Shown piece after piece: positions 33,338 to 42,912 of a stretch of 64,000 bases of DNA (position 1 is its first letter; every line of letters begins with the position of its first letter). Source of the stretch: JBFXCK01 sp050182275. Its GTDB lineage: Bacteria; Pseudomonadota; Alphaproteobacteria; SHNJ01. Where the stretch lies: assembly GCA_050182275.1 (NCBI GenBank), contig JBFXCK010000006.1, positions 27,279-91,278 on the forward strand. The letters are read 5' to 3'. The notes below the pieces were generated by a model. The model had not been told where the DNA came from and searched no databases. It saw only the letters and a list, made by a program, of their open reading frames with translations. Made by a program: the position numbers and the translations under genes.

Positions 33338-34701
33338 TCGGCACGAATTTACCAGAAAAGAAAATCCTGCGCTGCGCAATCTATACCCGTGTTTCTGACG
33401 ACGAAGGGCTGGATCAGGAATTTAGCTCGCTGGATAATCAGCGTGAAGCTGGCGAATACCATATCAAGGCGCAAGCCCATGCAGGATGGAGGGTGCTGCC
33501 GGAGCGTTACGACGATGGCGGATATTCAGCCAAGGATTTGCACCGTCCGGCCGCCAAACGCCTCCTGCAGGATATCATGGACGGCAAAATCGACGTTGTG
33601 GTCGTTTACAAGATCGACCGGATGTCGCGCAATATGTTCGACTTTGTCGACTTAATGAAGTTGTTCGAACAGCACAAGGTTACTTTCGTTTCGGTCACCC
33701 AGCATTTTAATACCGAAACGGCGATGGGGAAACTCATTCTGAATATCCTGCAATCCTTCGCGCAGTTTGAGCGTGAAATGACCGCGGAGCGGATCCGCGA
33801 TAAATTCGCCGCCTCGAAAATGAAGGGCATGTGGATGGGAGGGCCGCCGCCGCTGGGCTATGACGTGGTTGAGCGCAAGCTCATCACCAATCCCAAGGAA
33901 GCCAAGCTGGTCAACCATATTTTTGAACGATATGTCGCCTTGAAAAGCACTACCTTGCTCTGTGACGAGCTGAAGCGTGACGGCCACCACACGAAAGCCT
34001 ATATCAGCCGCAAGGAGCGGCCTGTCGGCGGGCAAACCTTTGTCACCAACTCTATTCTGACAGTCTTGCGTAACAGGCTTTACGTTGGGGAAGTCCACCA
34101 CAAGGGCAAATATTACCCTGGCCAGCACAAGGCCATTGTACAGCGCGCCCTGTTTGAACAGGCGCAGGAAATTCTGAACCAGAATGGCGGTATAAAGCGC
34201 AAGCGCACCTGGACGATAAAATCGAAAGCCTTGCTGAAGGGATTGCTGGTCTGCGGTGGCTGCGAGGGAATGATGTCGCCTACCCACACGCGCAAGGGCA
34301 ACAAGCATTATCATTATTACGTCATGAATTCTTATCGCCGGAATTCTTGCGAAGGCTGCCCCATGGATCGCATCCCTGCCGGCGAGATCGAAGCGGTGGT
34401 CAGCAGCCAATTAAAAGCCATACTGGCCTCGCCACAGATCGTAGTCGAAACCTGGCGCAAGCTGAAAACACGCAATGCCGCCTATCAGGAAAGCGACCTG
34501 CACGATGCCATGCGGGATCTGAACAACGTGTGGGATAGCCTAATCCCTGAAGAGCGCAAACGCATCGCCATTCTGCTTATTGACCGCGTGGTCACGCGAT
34601 CGGATGGAATCGACATTGAATACCGCGCCGATGGCTTCGAAACGATCATCGATGATCTGCAGCGGAAGCTGAACGCCAACCAGGAAAGGAGATCAGCCTG
34701 A
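33334..34701 (+). CDS. Large serine recombinase (site-specific integrase)
   Basis: A 455-residue serine recombinase. The resolvase-type catalytic domain starts at CAIYTRVSDDEGLDQEFSSL, where the Ser after the Arg-Val pair is the nucleophile, and includes IDRMSRNMFDFVDLM and FAQFEREMTAERIRDK. The recombinase domain follows (MWMGGPPPLGYDVVERKL, RLYVGEVHHKGKYYPG) and then a zinc ribbon with Cys pairs in LVCGGCEGMM and CEGCPMDR. It should catalyse integration and excision of the element. Start ATG 33334 overlaps the DUF2924 stop (ATGA). All domains are complete, so it is probably active. Confidence 0.93.
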   Translation: MIGTNLPEKKILRCAIYTRVSDDEGLDQEFSSLDNQREAGEYHIKAQAHAGWRVLPERYDDGGYSAKDLHRPAAKRLLQDIMDGKIDVVVVYKIDRMSRNMFDFVDLMKLFEQHKVTFVSVTQHFNTETAMGKLILNILQSFAQFEREMTAERIRDKFAASKMKGMWMGGPPPLGYDVVERKLITNPKEAKLVNHIFERYVALKSTTLLCDELKRDGHHTKAYISRKERPVGGQTFVTNSILTVLRNRLYVGEVHHKGKYYPGQHKAIVQRALFEQAQEILNQNGGIKRKRTWTIKSKALLKGLLVCGGCEGMMSPTHTRKGNKHYHYYVMNSYRRNSCEGCPMDRIPAGEIEAVVSSQLKAILASPQIVVETWRKLKTRNAAYQESDLHDAMRDLNNVWDSLIPEERKRIAILLIDRVVTRSDGIDIEYRADGFETIIDDLQRKLNANQERRSA

Positions 34702-34703
34702 CA

Positions 34704-35120
34704 ATGAGCCATGTACGAATAGAAAACAGTAAAATCATCGTCCACGTCCCGCTGAATTTGCGAACGTGGGGCGGCAAGAAAGTTATTGTCGGCCCGCAAG
34801 GAAAGGATTTGCGGGCGCTGGAGCTAGATATCCGCAAGGATGAAAAATTGCTCAAGGCGCTGGGGCGCGCCTATCGTTGGCATGGCTGGATTTTAACAGG
34901 CAAATACGCGACCGTGCAGGAAATGTCGGAGAGACAGAAAATCAACAAATCCTATATGCAGCGCATGATGCGGATCATGCAGTTGTCGCCCAAGATCGTG
35001 GAAGCCATCCTCGACGGCCAGCAGCCGGAGGGCTTTGCCTTACGGGATATCGAGCAGACCTTTTCGCCGCTTTGGTCTGAGCAGGAAAAGCAATTCGGTT
35101 TTACTTTCCCTCCTGCATAA
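34704..35120 (+). CDS. Recombinase-associated HTH protein
   Basis: A 138-residue protein that regularly follows serine recombinases of this type. A central helix-turn-helix like that of ParB/KorB proteins can be read in TVQEMSERQKINKSYMQRMM followed by RIMQLSPKIVEAILDGQQP, preceded by a basic segment. It may act as a directionality factor or a repressor, but this is inference from position and fold. It begins 2 bases after the recombinase stop (CTGACAATG). The last 20 bases overlap the convergent HxlR-type gene of the metal module. Confidence 0.8.
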   Translation: MSHVRIENSKIIVHVPLNLRTWGGKKVIVGPQGKDLRALELDIRKDEKLLKALGRAYRWHGWILTGKYATVQEMSERQKINKSYMQRMMRIMQLSPKIVEAILDGQQPEGFALRDIEQTFSPLWSEQEKQFGFTFPPA

Positions 35121-35511
35121 ACCGCTTTCTAGCGGCTAAAATTCTGTCATGATTCGTGTCTGCCCAATTTATCAATTCCCAAAGAGGTGGCAATAACGAC
35201 CGTCCCAGCGGCGTCAGGCTGTATTCCACGCTAGGTGGTTTGGTGGCATAAACCGTTCGGTCGATCATGCCGTCCATTTCAAGGTCTCGCAGCGCTTGCG
35301 TTAAAACTCGCTGGGACATTTCTGGAATTTCTCTTTTCAATTCCCCGAAGCGCCAGGGACGCAGCGCCAAAGTGATCAAAATCAGGACAATCCACTTGCC
35401 GCCAATACGATCAAGCGCATCCCGATATGGATAAGATTGAGGATTTTGAAACCTCTCTTTCCAGGTACGGCGGCGCTCTTGTAATTTTCTGGTGGCGTCG
35501 CTAGTCGGCAC
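35101..35511 (-). CDS. HxlR family transcriptional regulator
   Basis: A 136-residue winged-helix regulator of the HxlR family: YRDALDRIGGKWIVLILITL, RPWRFGELKREIPEMSQRVL and the wing region YSLTPLGRSLLPPLWELINW are the standard segments. The N-terminal Cys used by redox-sensing members is missing; Tyr-Pro-Tyr stands there. The start is GTG 35511 with AGGGGAG on the minus strand about 10 bases upstream. It is the last gene of the leftward czc module, 62 AT-rich bases after the CDF gene, and may have its own promoter. A metal or stress ligand is possible but unproven. Confidence 0.88.
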   Translation of the reverse strand: MPTSDATRKLQERRRTWKERFQNPQSYPYRDALDRIGGKWIVLILITLALRPWRFGELKREIPEMSQRVLTQALRDLEMDGMIDRTVYATKPPSVEYSLTPLGRSLLPPLWELINWADTNHDRILAARKRFMQEGK

Positions 35512-35573
35512 CTACAATATTCTCCCCTAAATAATTTTTAATTTTATAAATTTTCCAATCATATAAAGCGCCG

Positions 35574-36482
35574 CTAAGAACAGTTTTCTTTACAATCAAC
35601 TGTTTCAAATTCGATAGTGGAGTGCTGGATATTGTGATTAATTAGAAGAGTTTTCAGGCTTGCCTTCACTTCTTCCATGGATTTCAGGTCTGCAATTACA
35701 ACATGGGCTTCCAAAGCGTTTCTTTGCTCATCAAGTCGTCTCATATGAACATGATGAACGCTGGAAACACCTTTTAATTGCTGCATATCATGGATGATGG
35801 CCTCTGGATTTATACCTTCCGGCGTACCGTCCATAAGCAAATTCAAAACGGCTGGAAACTCCTTCACGGCCTGCAGCATGACATATGCCGATATGACGAG
35901 CGTTATGATCGGATCAACAATCGTCCACCCGTAAAGCAAAATTAATGCGCCACCGATCATCACGCCTACGGATGAGAGAGCGTCTGCTATGTTATGCAGA
36001 AACGCCGCGCGGATATTCTGGCTTGTTTTGGGTTCCTTCCATGTTAGCGCTGCGGTTGCCGCGTCAATTATCAGAGCAATGCCTGCCACGATGATGACCG
36101 TCCAACCCTCAACCGGCTCTGGCTCGATAAAACGGATAATCGCTTCGGTGCCGAGCCAAAAGCCAATCAGGATAAGAGAAGTCAGATTTATCAGCGCTGC
36201 TATGGTTTCTACACGCTGGTATCCATAGGTGCGCTTGCTATCCGGCTTTCGTTTGGCAATGCGCCGGGCAATCACGGCAAGCAAAAGAGAAGCGGCATCG
36301 CTAAAATTATGCAGAGCGTCGGCAATCAACGCCAAGCTGCCGGAGAATATCCCGCCTATGATTTGGGCCACTGTAAGTCCGACATTGATAACCACAGCCA
36401 CGGAAAGTTTAGTATTCGTCATGTCACGCGCTGCTTGATGATGATTGTGTCCGTCGTGATTGTGGCCGTGGTTATCGCTCAT
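35574..36482 (-). CDS. czcD: Cation diffusion facilitator, CzcD/DmeF type
   Basis: A 302-residue CDF exporter. The N-terminus is His-rich (NHGHNHDGHNHHQAA), and the transport sites are visible in LIADALHNFSDAASLLLAV (TM2, HNFSD) and FLHNIADALSSVGVMIGG (TM5, HNIAD). The C-terminal cytoplasmic domain carries SSVHHVHMRRLDEQ and ends in a Cys-containing VDCKENCS. The HxxxD sites are typical of Zn/Co/Cd transporters. It exports the metal to the periplasm, from where the CzcCBA pump can remove it. It belongs to the leftward czc module, 22 bases after the His-rich gene. Confidence 0.92.
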   Translation of the reverse strand: MSDNHGHNHDGHNHHQAARDMTNTKLSVAVVINVGLTVAQIIGGIFSGSLALIADALHNFSDAASLLLAVIARRIAKRKPDSKRTYGYQRVETIAALINLTSLILIGFWLGTEAIIRFIEPEPVEGWTVIIVAGIALIIDAATAALTWKEPKTSQNIRAAFLHNIADALSSVGVMIGGALILLYGWTIVDPIITLVISAYVMLQAVKEFPAVLNLLMDGTPEGINPEAIIHDMQQLKGVSSVHHVHMRRLDEQRNALEAHVVIADLKSMEEVKASLKTLLINHNIQHSTIEFETVDCKENCS

Positions 36483-36504
36483 TTCCGCATCCTTGGGTTA
36501 AAAG

Positions 36505-37008
36505 TTACTTGGCGTCTTGAGGATAAATTGTTTTGACCAATGCCTTCTGGCTTTCCAGCAGATCAAGAGCTTCGGTTGCGCCAGCGATGTTTTTATCTTC
36601 AGCGGCATGATGAAAGCGATCGATGGTCTTGTTCAGCTGATCAAGTGCCTTGATCAGCTTTTCGTTGTTTTCCTGCTTCGCTGCATGCGGCTGGTCGTGC
36701 AGGACGGCAATGGCAGCCGCCAGCTTCTCTCCAGCTTCGTGAAGCGTATTGGCATTGTTATCTTTCAATGCCTGACGGGCCGATGCGATGGTTTCATCGA
36801 TCATTGTCCAGGCCGCGTCAACGGATGCTGGCTTAACTACAGAAAAATGGGGTTTTTCGTTATGGCCGTGACCATCGCCGTGCGCTTCTGAGTTCCCGTG
36901 GGCGTGTCCGGCTTCCGCGCCATGATCATGTCCGTCCGTCGCATAAACGGGAACGGACAAGGCTATAACAGCGATTCCGGCAAGCAGTAGGGTTTTAAAC
37001 GGTTTCAT
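36505..37008 (-). CDS. His-rich exported protein of the czc module
   Basis: A 167-residue protein with a signal peptide (residues 1-23, ending VYA) followed by a His/Asp/Gly-rich stretch (GHDHGAEAGHAHGNSEAHGD and HGHNEK) and then four amphipathic helices (for example VDAAWTMIDETIASARQALK). The helical part suggests a four-helix bundle in the periplasm, and the His cluster suggests metal binding; neither is proven. I do not recognise a named family. Its start lies inside the end of czcA (14-base overlap), so the two are translationally coupled. Most likely it buffers or senses periplasmic metal for the pump. Confidence 0.8.
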   Translation of the reverse strand: MKPFKTLLLAGIAVIALSVPVYATDGHDHGAEAGHAHGNSEAHGDGHGHNEKPHFSVVKPASVDAAWTMIDETIASARQALKDNNANTLHEAGEKLAAAIAVLHDQPHAAKQENNEKLIKALDQLNKTIDRFHHAAEDKNIAGATEALDLLESQKALVKTIYPQDAK

Positions 37009-40000
37009 AGTTTTCCTCCTTCTTTGGTTTTGAAAACATTTTGTAAAGCGCGGGCAGAACGATCAGAGTCAGCAGCGTGGCGGTAATCAGTCCGCCGATC
37101 ACGACGGTCGCCAGCGGCTTCTGCACTTCGGCTCCCGTGCCTGTCGCCAGTGCCATCGGAACGAAGCCAAGCGAGGCCACCAGCGCAGTCATGAGAACCG
37201 GGCGCAAGCGGGTTAATGCGCCTTCGACAATAGCTTCCCGCGTTTGCATGCCCTTTTTCACAAGATCGTTAATGTAGGTGATCATCACTAGACCGTTCAG
37301 CACGGCAATGCCTGAGAGCGCGATGAAGCCTACAGCCGCAGGAATCGAGAACGGCATATCGCGCAAGACCAGTGTAAGGATGCCGCCGGAAATCGCCAAC
37401 GGCACACCGCTGAACACCAGCAAAGCCTGTTTTGCTGATCCCAAGGCCGTAAACAGCATCATGAAAATCAAGAAGAAACAGGCCGGGACGACGATCATCA
37501 GGCGGTTTTGTGCCGCAACCAGGTTTTCAAACTGGCCGCCCCAATCGAGCCACAGGCCGGATGGCAGCTTGGTCTGTTGGTCAAGTTTCTGCTGTGCCTC
37601 CATAACAAAGGATCCAATATCGCGGCCACGGACATTGGCTTGCACCACGACGCGCCGTTTGCCGTTTTCGCGGCTGATCTGGTTCGGCCCTTCAGAAAGG
37701 CGGAACGTCGCCACTTCCTTAAGAGGCACAAAGGCGCCCCTTTCGCCGTCCTCGTGCGGCACAGGGACGGGCAAGTTTTCAAGCGCTGGGATATCCTGAC
37801 GCACGGCTTCAGGGAGGCGCACGACAATGGGGAAACGTCTATCTCCCTCGAACACAAGCCCCGCTTCTTTGCCGCCGACCGCCGACGATACGAGATCAAG
37901 GATATCGCCGATATTCAGGCCATAACGTGCAATCGCGTCCTTGTTTAGATCAATATCCAGCATCGGAAGGCCTGTGGTTTGTTCGACCTTCACATCGGCG
38001 GCTCCTTCCACGCTTCGGAGAACGCTGGCGATTTTGTTCGCGGTTTCGGTCATGGTCTTAAAATCATCGCCATAGACCTTGACCGCCACGTCGCTGCGGA
38101 CACCAGAAATCAGTTCGTTAAAGCGCATCTGGATCGGCTGCGTGTATTCATAGTTATTTCCTGGAACCTGCCCGACTGCTTTGGCCAGCTTCTCAAGAAA
38201 ATCCGCTTTGGTCATAGACTGATCCGGCCATTCATCATGAGGTTTCAGAATGATAAAAGTATCGGATACGTTCGGCGGCATGGGATCGGCGGCCATTTCC
38301 GCAGTTCCCGTCTTGGAGTAGACGAAGGCTACCTCCGGCAAGGCGCTGACGGCTTTCTCGACCTGTAACTGCATCGCTGTTGATTCCGAAATGCCGGTGC
38401 TGGGAATTCGCATGGCGTGCATGGCGATGTCTTTTTCATCCAAGGATGGGATGAATTCTTGTCCTAGGCGGCTGGCGACGAGTAGGGAAAAGATGAAGAA
38501 TATCACCGCCGCAAGGACAACCACTTTTGGCCTGTTTAAAGACCAATTCAGCATCGGGGCATAACCTGACTTTGCTTTGGAAATAATCCGGCTTTCTTTT
38601 TCCTCCACCCTACCTGTGATGCACATGGCAATCATGGCGGGGACGAATGTGATGGAGAGAACAAAGGCGGCAATCAGAGCGATAATGACCGTCATGGCCA
38701 TCGGCTCGAACATCTTGCCTTCGACGCCAGAGAAGGTCAGGAGCGGCAGATAGACCGTAATGATGATCGCTTGGCCGAACACAGCGGGCTGCACCATTTG
38801 ACGGCTGGCTTCCAGCACTTCCTCCATGCGTTCTTTTAGAGACAGCAAGCGACCTTCGTGGTGCTGACGCTCTGCAAGGCGGCGTAAACAGTTTTCCGTC
38901 ACGATTACTGCCCCATCCACGATCAATCCGAAGTCCAGCGCTCCTAGGCTCATCAAATTCGCGCTGATACCCGCTTTCAACATTCCGGTTGCGGTCATCA
39001 TCATGGTGATGGGGATGACCAGAGCCGTAATCAGCGCGGCGCGGATATTGCCGAGCAGCAGGAACAGGATCACAACAACCAGCAATGCGCCTTCACCAAG
39101 GTTTTTCTGCACCGTATGGATGGTGGCGTTGACGAGCTTCGTTCGGTTCAAAACCGTCTTTGCTTTAACACCTTCCGGTAGAGATTTATTTATCTCGGCA
39201 AGGCGCATATCGACAGCGTTAGAAACAATCCGGCTATTCTCGCCTTTGAGCATCATCGCTGTTCCGACCACGACCTCATGGCCGTTTTCGCTGGCGCTGC
39301 CAGTGCGAAGTTCCTTACCAAGCTCAACGCTCGCCACATCCTTCACATAAATTGGTATGCCGCCGCGCGTTTTTAGAACCACATTGGCAATCTGGCCGAT
39401 TGTCTCCAGTCTTCCATCGGCGCGGACAACATAAGACTCACCTTTTTGCTCCAGAAAACCGGCGCCTGTGCTGGCGTTATTACGTTCAAGGGCTTCGATT
39501 ACGTCCGAAAACGTCAAACCTAGAGCCGCCAGTTTCTGTGGATCGGGCTGGACATGATATTGCTGGGCGTATCCGCCTATCGCATCAACCTCTGCCACTC
39601 CTTGCACGGTTTTCAGCTGCGGCCTGATGATCCAGTCTTGCACCGTGCGGAGATACATGGCTTTTTCGAATGGCGTTTTCAGCACGCGCCCTTCCGGCGT
39701 GGTATAGTCCGCATCAGGGTTTTCGCACTCGACAGTCCACATATAAATTTCGCCAAGGCCCGTGGAGATCGCGCCCATGCGCGGCTCTGCGCCTTCAGGC
39801 AAGGCTTCCTTGGCCTCTGTCAGGCGCTCGTTCACTTGAGCGCGGGCGAAGTAAATATCTACGTTGTCTTTGAAAATAACGGTGACTTGCGCGAATCCAT
39901 TGCGTGAAATCGAGCGTGTATAAGATAGCCCTGGAATTCCCGCCATCGCCGTTTCAATCGGATATGTGACTTGCTTTTCAACCTCAAAGGGCGAAAGTGA

Positions 40001-40162
40001 CGGCACTTCGACGTTGATGGCGACCTGATTGTTTGTAATGTCAGGAACGGCATCGATGGGCAATTTGCTAAGTGAATATATCCCGTAGGACGCCATCACT
40101 GCCGTGATCATCACGATCAGGAGCCGATGGATAATCGAAAAGCTCAGTATTTTTTCTATCAT
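36995..40162 (-). CDS. czcA: Heavy-metal RND efflux transporter CzcA
   Basis: A 1055-residue HME-RND pump. The N-terminal SIIHRLLIVMITAVMASYGI helix and the ITNNQVAINVEVPSLSPFEV segment are CzcA hallmarks. TM4 carries LDFGLIVDGAVIVTEN, the DFG...DGAV...E arrangement of HME1 pumps for Zn, Co and Cd, with Asp-Asp-Glu used for proton relay. Twelve membrane helices and two large periplasmic loops are present, and the length is normal. It takes cations from the periplasm or membrane and passes them to CzcC through CzcB. The czcB gene ends 13 bases upstream of its start. Confidence 0.95.
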   Translation of the reverse strand: MIEKILSFSIIHRLLIVMITAVMASYGIYSLSKLPIDAVPDITNNQVAINVEVPSLSPFEVEKQVTYPIETAMAGIPGLSYTRSISRNGFAQVTVIFKDNVDIYFARAQVNERLTEAKEALPEGAEPRMGAISTGLGEIYMWTVECENPDADYTTPEGRVLKTPFEKAMYLRTVQDWIIRPQLKTVQGVAEVDAIGGYAQQYHVQPDPQKLAALGLTFSDVIEALERNNASTGAGFLEQKGESYVVRADGRLETIGQIANVVLKTRGGIPIYVKDVASVELGKELRTGSASENGHEVVVGTAMMLKGENSRIVSNAVDMRLAEINKSLPEGVKAKTVLNRTKLVNATIHTVQKNLGEGALLVVVILFLLLGNIRAALITALVIPITMMMTATGMLKAGISANLMSLGALDFGLIVDGAVIVTENCLRRLAERQHHEGRLLSLKERMEEVLEASRQMVQPAVFGQAIIITVYLPLLTFSGVEGKMFEPMAMTVIIALIAAFVLSITFVPAMIAMCITGRVEEKESRIISKAKSGYAPMLNWSLNRPKVVVLAAVIFFIFSLLVASRLGQEFIPSLDEKDIAMHAMRIPSTGISESTAMQLQVEKAVSALPEVAFVYSKTGTAEMAADPMPPNVSDTFIILKPHDEWPDQSMTKADFLEKLAKAVGQVPGNNYEYTQPIQMRFNELISGVRSDVAVKVYGDDFKTMTETANKIASVLRSVEGAADVKVEQTTGLPMLDIDLNKDAIARYGLNIGDILDLVSSAVGGKEAGLVFEGDRRFPIVVRLPEAVRQDIPALENLPVPVPHEDGERGAFVPLKEVATFRLSEGPNQISRENGKRRVVVQANVRGRDIGSFVMEAQQKLDQQTKLPSGLWLDWGGQFENLVAAQNRLMIVVPACFFLIFMMLFTALGSAKQALLVFSGVPLAISGGILTLVLRDMPFSIPAAVGFIALSGIAVLNGLVMITYINDLVKKGMQTREAIVEGALTRLRPVLMTALVASLGFVPMALATGTGAEVQKPLATVVIGGLITATLLTLIVLPALYKMFSKPKKEENYETV

Positions 40163-40175
40163 CGTTTAAACTTTC

Positions 40176-41444
40176 TTAGTGTTCATGTTCCGCTTCAGCT
40201 TTGCCAAGCTCTGCCTTGAGCGTGAAAGTGTTGGAGATTGCAACAGGCTCGCCAAAACTCACGCCGGAGAGGATTTCAACATGACGGCTGTCCTCGCGCC
40301 CCGTGGTGACATCGCGCTTTTCAAACCCTTGCGCCGTTCGAACAAAAACTGCAGGTTTCCCGTTCATGGATTGCACCGCCTCTTTCGGCAAGATCAGGTC
40401 TGTTTCCTGTGCGGAGGTCGCAATCGCGGCGTTGGCAAACTCACCGGGACGCCATTTGCCTTCAGCGTTATCGAGTTCAATAATCGCCTTGGCCGCGCGG
40501 GTTTCCGGATCGATGGCGGGGCTAACAAAAATCAATTTGCCTTCGGCTTTGCCGCCGCTGCCCACCACGTTGGTCATCAAGCCTTCTTTGACAAATGGCA
40601 AATCGCCAGGAGCGATGGCGATTTCCACCCATACGACGCTCAAATCGGCCACCGTGAAGGCCGAATGCGTGGTATCGACGTATTCGCCAAGTGTCAGTTC
40701 GCGGGCAATCACGCGCCCTGGCAGCGGAGAGCGCAATTCATGAAAGCGCGAATTTCCGTTGCTGGAAATTTCGCCATTCTGCCCTAAAGCCTGTAGTTTC
40801 TGCTTGGAAAGATCGAGCTTGATCTTGGCTTCTTGATGGGCATTTTTGGCAGTTAAATAATCCTGTTCCGCCGTAATCTTTTTATCCCACAGGCCTTTTT
40901 CACGATTGAACGTGGTGCGAGCAAGTTCCTCAGCGCGCTTGGCGGCGAGGTAATCGGCCACGGCTTCGGCCATTTCACGGCTCTCGATAAGGGCCAGTAC
41001 TTCGCCTTTTTCAACCGTATCGCCTAAGTTTTTTCTGGCTTCCGTTACCGTGCCGCCAACTTTAGGAACGATCTGCGCCATGCGGTCAGCAGCGGCAACA
41101 ACTTTGCCAGGCACGGACACTTCCCGCGCCAGTTGACCTGGGCCAACAGCGGCGACTTTAATGCCCGCCGCGGCGATCTGTTCGGCGTTTAAAGGAATGA
41201 CGCCTTCAGCATGCTCGCCTTTTTCTTCCCCGCCATGACCATGCCCATCCTCATGACCGTGACCATGCTGTTCTTCCTTGCCCTCATCATGCTTTTCCTC
41301 GCCCTCTTGATGAGCGTGGCTGTCCCCATGGCCTTCAGCTGCTTGGGTTGGCGAGACAGCATAATTCCATCCGATGACCCCGCCCGAAAGCGCAAGGATG
41401 GCCACGCCCGCCAAAAGCAAGTTTTTAATTTTTGGTTTGTTCAT
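40176..41444 (-). CDS. czcB: Periplasmic adaptor CzcB
   Basis: A 422-residue RND periplasmic adaptor. It has an N-terminal anchor or signal (KNLLLAGVAILALSGGVIGW), then a long His/Glu-rich stretch (KHDEGKEEQHGHGHEDGHGH and neighbours), the lipoyl-type half motif VVAAADRMAQIVPKVGGTVT with TVEKGEVLALIESREMAEAV, a helical hairpin, the second lipoyl half, and barrel domains. It joins CzcA to CzcC. I start at ATG 41444 because AAGGAA lies 7 bases upstream and the anchor then follows; longer in-frame starts lie inside czcC. It overlaps czcC by 20 bases. The acidic His-rich insert is longer than in most CzcB. Confidence 0.93.
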   Translation of the reverse strand: MNKPKIKNLLLAGVAILALSGGVIGWNYAVSPTQAAEGHGDSHAHQEGEEKHDEGKEEQHGHGHEDGHGHGGEEKGEHAEGVIPLNAEQIAAAGIKVAAVGPGQLAREVSVPGKVVAAADRMAQIVPKVGGTVTEARKNLGDTVEKGEVLALIESREMAEAVADYLAAKRAEELARTTFNREKGLWDKKITAEQDYLTAKNAHQEAKIKLDLSKQKLQALGQNGEISSNGNSRFHELRSPLPGRVIARELTLGEYVDTTHSAFTVADLSVVWVEIAIAPGDLPFVKEGLMTNVVGSGGKAEGKLIFVSPAIDPETRAAKAIIELDNAEGKWRPGEFANAAIATSAQETDLILPKEAVQSMNGKPAVFVRTAQGFEKRDVTTGREDSRHVEILSGVSFGEPVAISNTFTLKAELGKAEAEHEH

Positions 41445-42813
41445 TTTTCTGTTCCTTTGTAGCTGTATTCTCTCTGTGTGCATGGGCTTGAGCATCGTCG
41501 TGCGTCGCGGCGATTCTTTCGAGTGCAGCGCGTTGCCGGTGATAATCGAGCGATACTTCATTAAGCTGCTTGCGCGCCTCGAATAATGTCCGCTGGGCAT
41601 CCAAGACTTCGAGATAGTTAAATTTACCAGCGTCATAACCATCTCGCGCGAAACGGAACGCTTCTACTGCGCCCGGCAACACGGAAGATTTCAAAGCAAC
41701 AGCCTCGCTGTAAGCATTTGAATAATTGCCGTACAACTCGGTTAACGCAGCCTCAAGATTGAGACGTGCGCTTTGCTCATCAAGTGCGGCAGCTGTCACG
41801 TCATGACCAGCACGCTCAATGCCTGCGCGGTTCATATTGAAAACTGGAATCGGGATGGAAAGTCCAACAATGAAGGCTTGCGCATTATCTCCCCTGAAAT
41901 CCCTTACGCCGAAGTTCAAAGTGGGATCAGGGACGGCATTGGCCTTTTCAAGCGACAATCCAGCTTTGGCGCGATCAATGCTCGCGCGAAGGCTCATTGC
42001 GTCTGGTGTTTTTCTGAGACGTTCACGATATTTTTCAACTGGTTCGGGCTGTTGCGGTTCTGGCAAGCTATCGATGCTGGCCGTAAAGTCTCCGGTATCG
42101 CCGCCCATCAGGGATGACAACGCCTGTTTCTTTGCGGCAAGGTTCCTGTAAGCGCGATCAAGAGCAATTTTGCTGGAAGATAATTCAATCTCTGCTTTGT
42201 TTTTCTGGATATATGGCTCTTTTCCCGCCTGCACCTTGGCGACCACGCTGTCACGCACTTCGGTGGCCAGGTTTTGCTCTTCTTCTAGAATAGATACTTC
42301 CTGCTGGGCTGCGGCAACTTCCGCAAAAGCTATAGTGACATCGCGGATGAGGTTGAGCGTTACCCCATCACTGGTAAAATGCGCGCTGTCTTTTTCGGCA
42401 TCGGCAATGCGTGTGCGGCCACTACGCTTGCCGGGCATTTCAATAAGCTGCGAAACGCCATAAGTCATCTCGGCGTTATCCAAGCTACGGTAGGCTTGAT
42501 CTCCGTAAATATTTTCAGCCTCGACCGACAATGAAGGATTGGGCAAAGCTCCCGCAGCCGAACGATTGGCATCTGCAGCGCTGACGCGGGCGGACGATGC
42601 TCCAAGCATAGGGGATTTCTCAACGGCTCTTTTAATTGCTTGATCCAGCGTAAGCGCCGTCTTAGCGATGGGTTGAACAATCAGCGCTTCAGCCATCGGC
42701 GGGGCTGGCTTCGCTTCCTGAGCATATGCAGGGAGCGCTGGCGGCAAAGAAACCGTCGTCAGCAAAGCAAATATCATGAGCGGGATATTCATCCCAAATC
42801 TAGGGGTAGCCAT
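41425..42813 (-). CDS. czcC: Outer-membrane efflux protein CzcC (TolC family)
   Basis: A 462-residue outer-membrane factor. A signal sequence (to about residue 31, PAYAQE) is followed by the two repeats of the TolC fold: TLDQAIKRAVEKSPMLGASS with PNPSLSVEAENIYG in the first and FRFARDGYDAGKFNYLEVLD with QRTLFEARKQLNEV in the second. The C-terminal tail is His-containing (ATHDDAQAHAHREN). It forms the trimeric exit channel for CzcBA. ATG 42813 has AAGGA nine bases upstream. It is the second gene of the module, 99 bases after the Cys-rich gene. Confidence 0.92.
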   Translation of the reverse strand: MATPRFGMNIPLMIFALLTTVSLPPALPAYAQEAKPAPPMAEALIVQPIAKTALTLDQAIKRAVEKSPMLGASSARVSAADANRSAAGALPNPSLSVEAENIYGDQAYRSLDNAEMTYGVSQLIEMPGKRSGRTRIADAEKDSAHFTSDGVTLNLIRDVTIAFAEVAAAQQEVSILEEEQNLATEVRDSVVAKVQAGKEPYIQKNKAEIELSSSKIALDRAYRNLAAKKQALSSLMGGDTGDFTASIDSLPEPQQPEPVEKYRERLRKTPDAMSLRASIDRAKAGLSLEKANAVPDPTLNFGVRDFRGDNAQAFIVGLSIPIPVFNMNRAGIERAGHDVTAAALDEQSARLNLEAALTELYGNYSNAYSEAVALKSSVLPGAVEAFRFARDGYDAGKFNYLEVLDAQRTLFEARKQLNEVSLDYHRQRAALERIAATHDDAQAHAHRENTATKEQKNEQTKN

Positions 42814-42854
42814 GGAAAATCCTTGTTGATTGACATGCGTAATACGGTCGCAAT

Positions 42855-42900
42855 CGCTTTTTTAAAAAGCGGCGTTACAGAGAATGGGCTTTTCAGCCCA
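42855..42900 (-). promoter_or_regulatory. Two tandem hairpins between the Cys-rich gene and czcC
   Basis: CGCTTTTT/AAAAAGCG (42855-42862 with 42864-42871) and TGGGCT/AGCCCA (42885-42890 with 42895-42900) lie in the 99-base gap. They may act as a processing site or an attenuator that sets the ratio of the leader gene to the pump genes. On the minus strand the first stem has no T run after it. Confidence 0.45.
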
Positions 42901-42912
42901 AGCCCTGTTCAA

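Noticed and set aside
33652..34410. Minus-strand open frame of 252 codons
   Set aside because: Antisense shadow of the serine recombinase catalytic and zinc-ribbon region.
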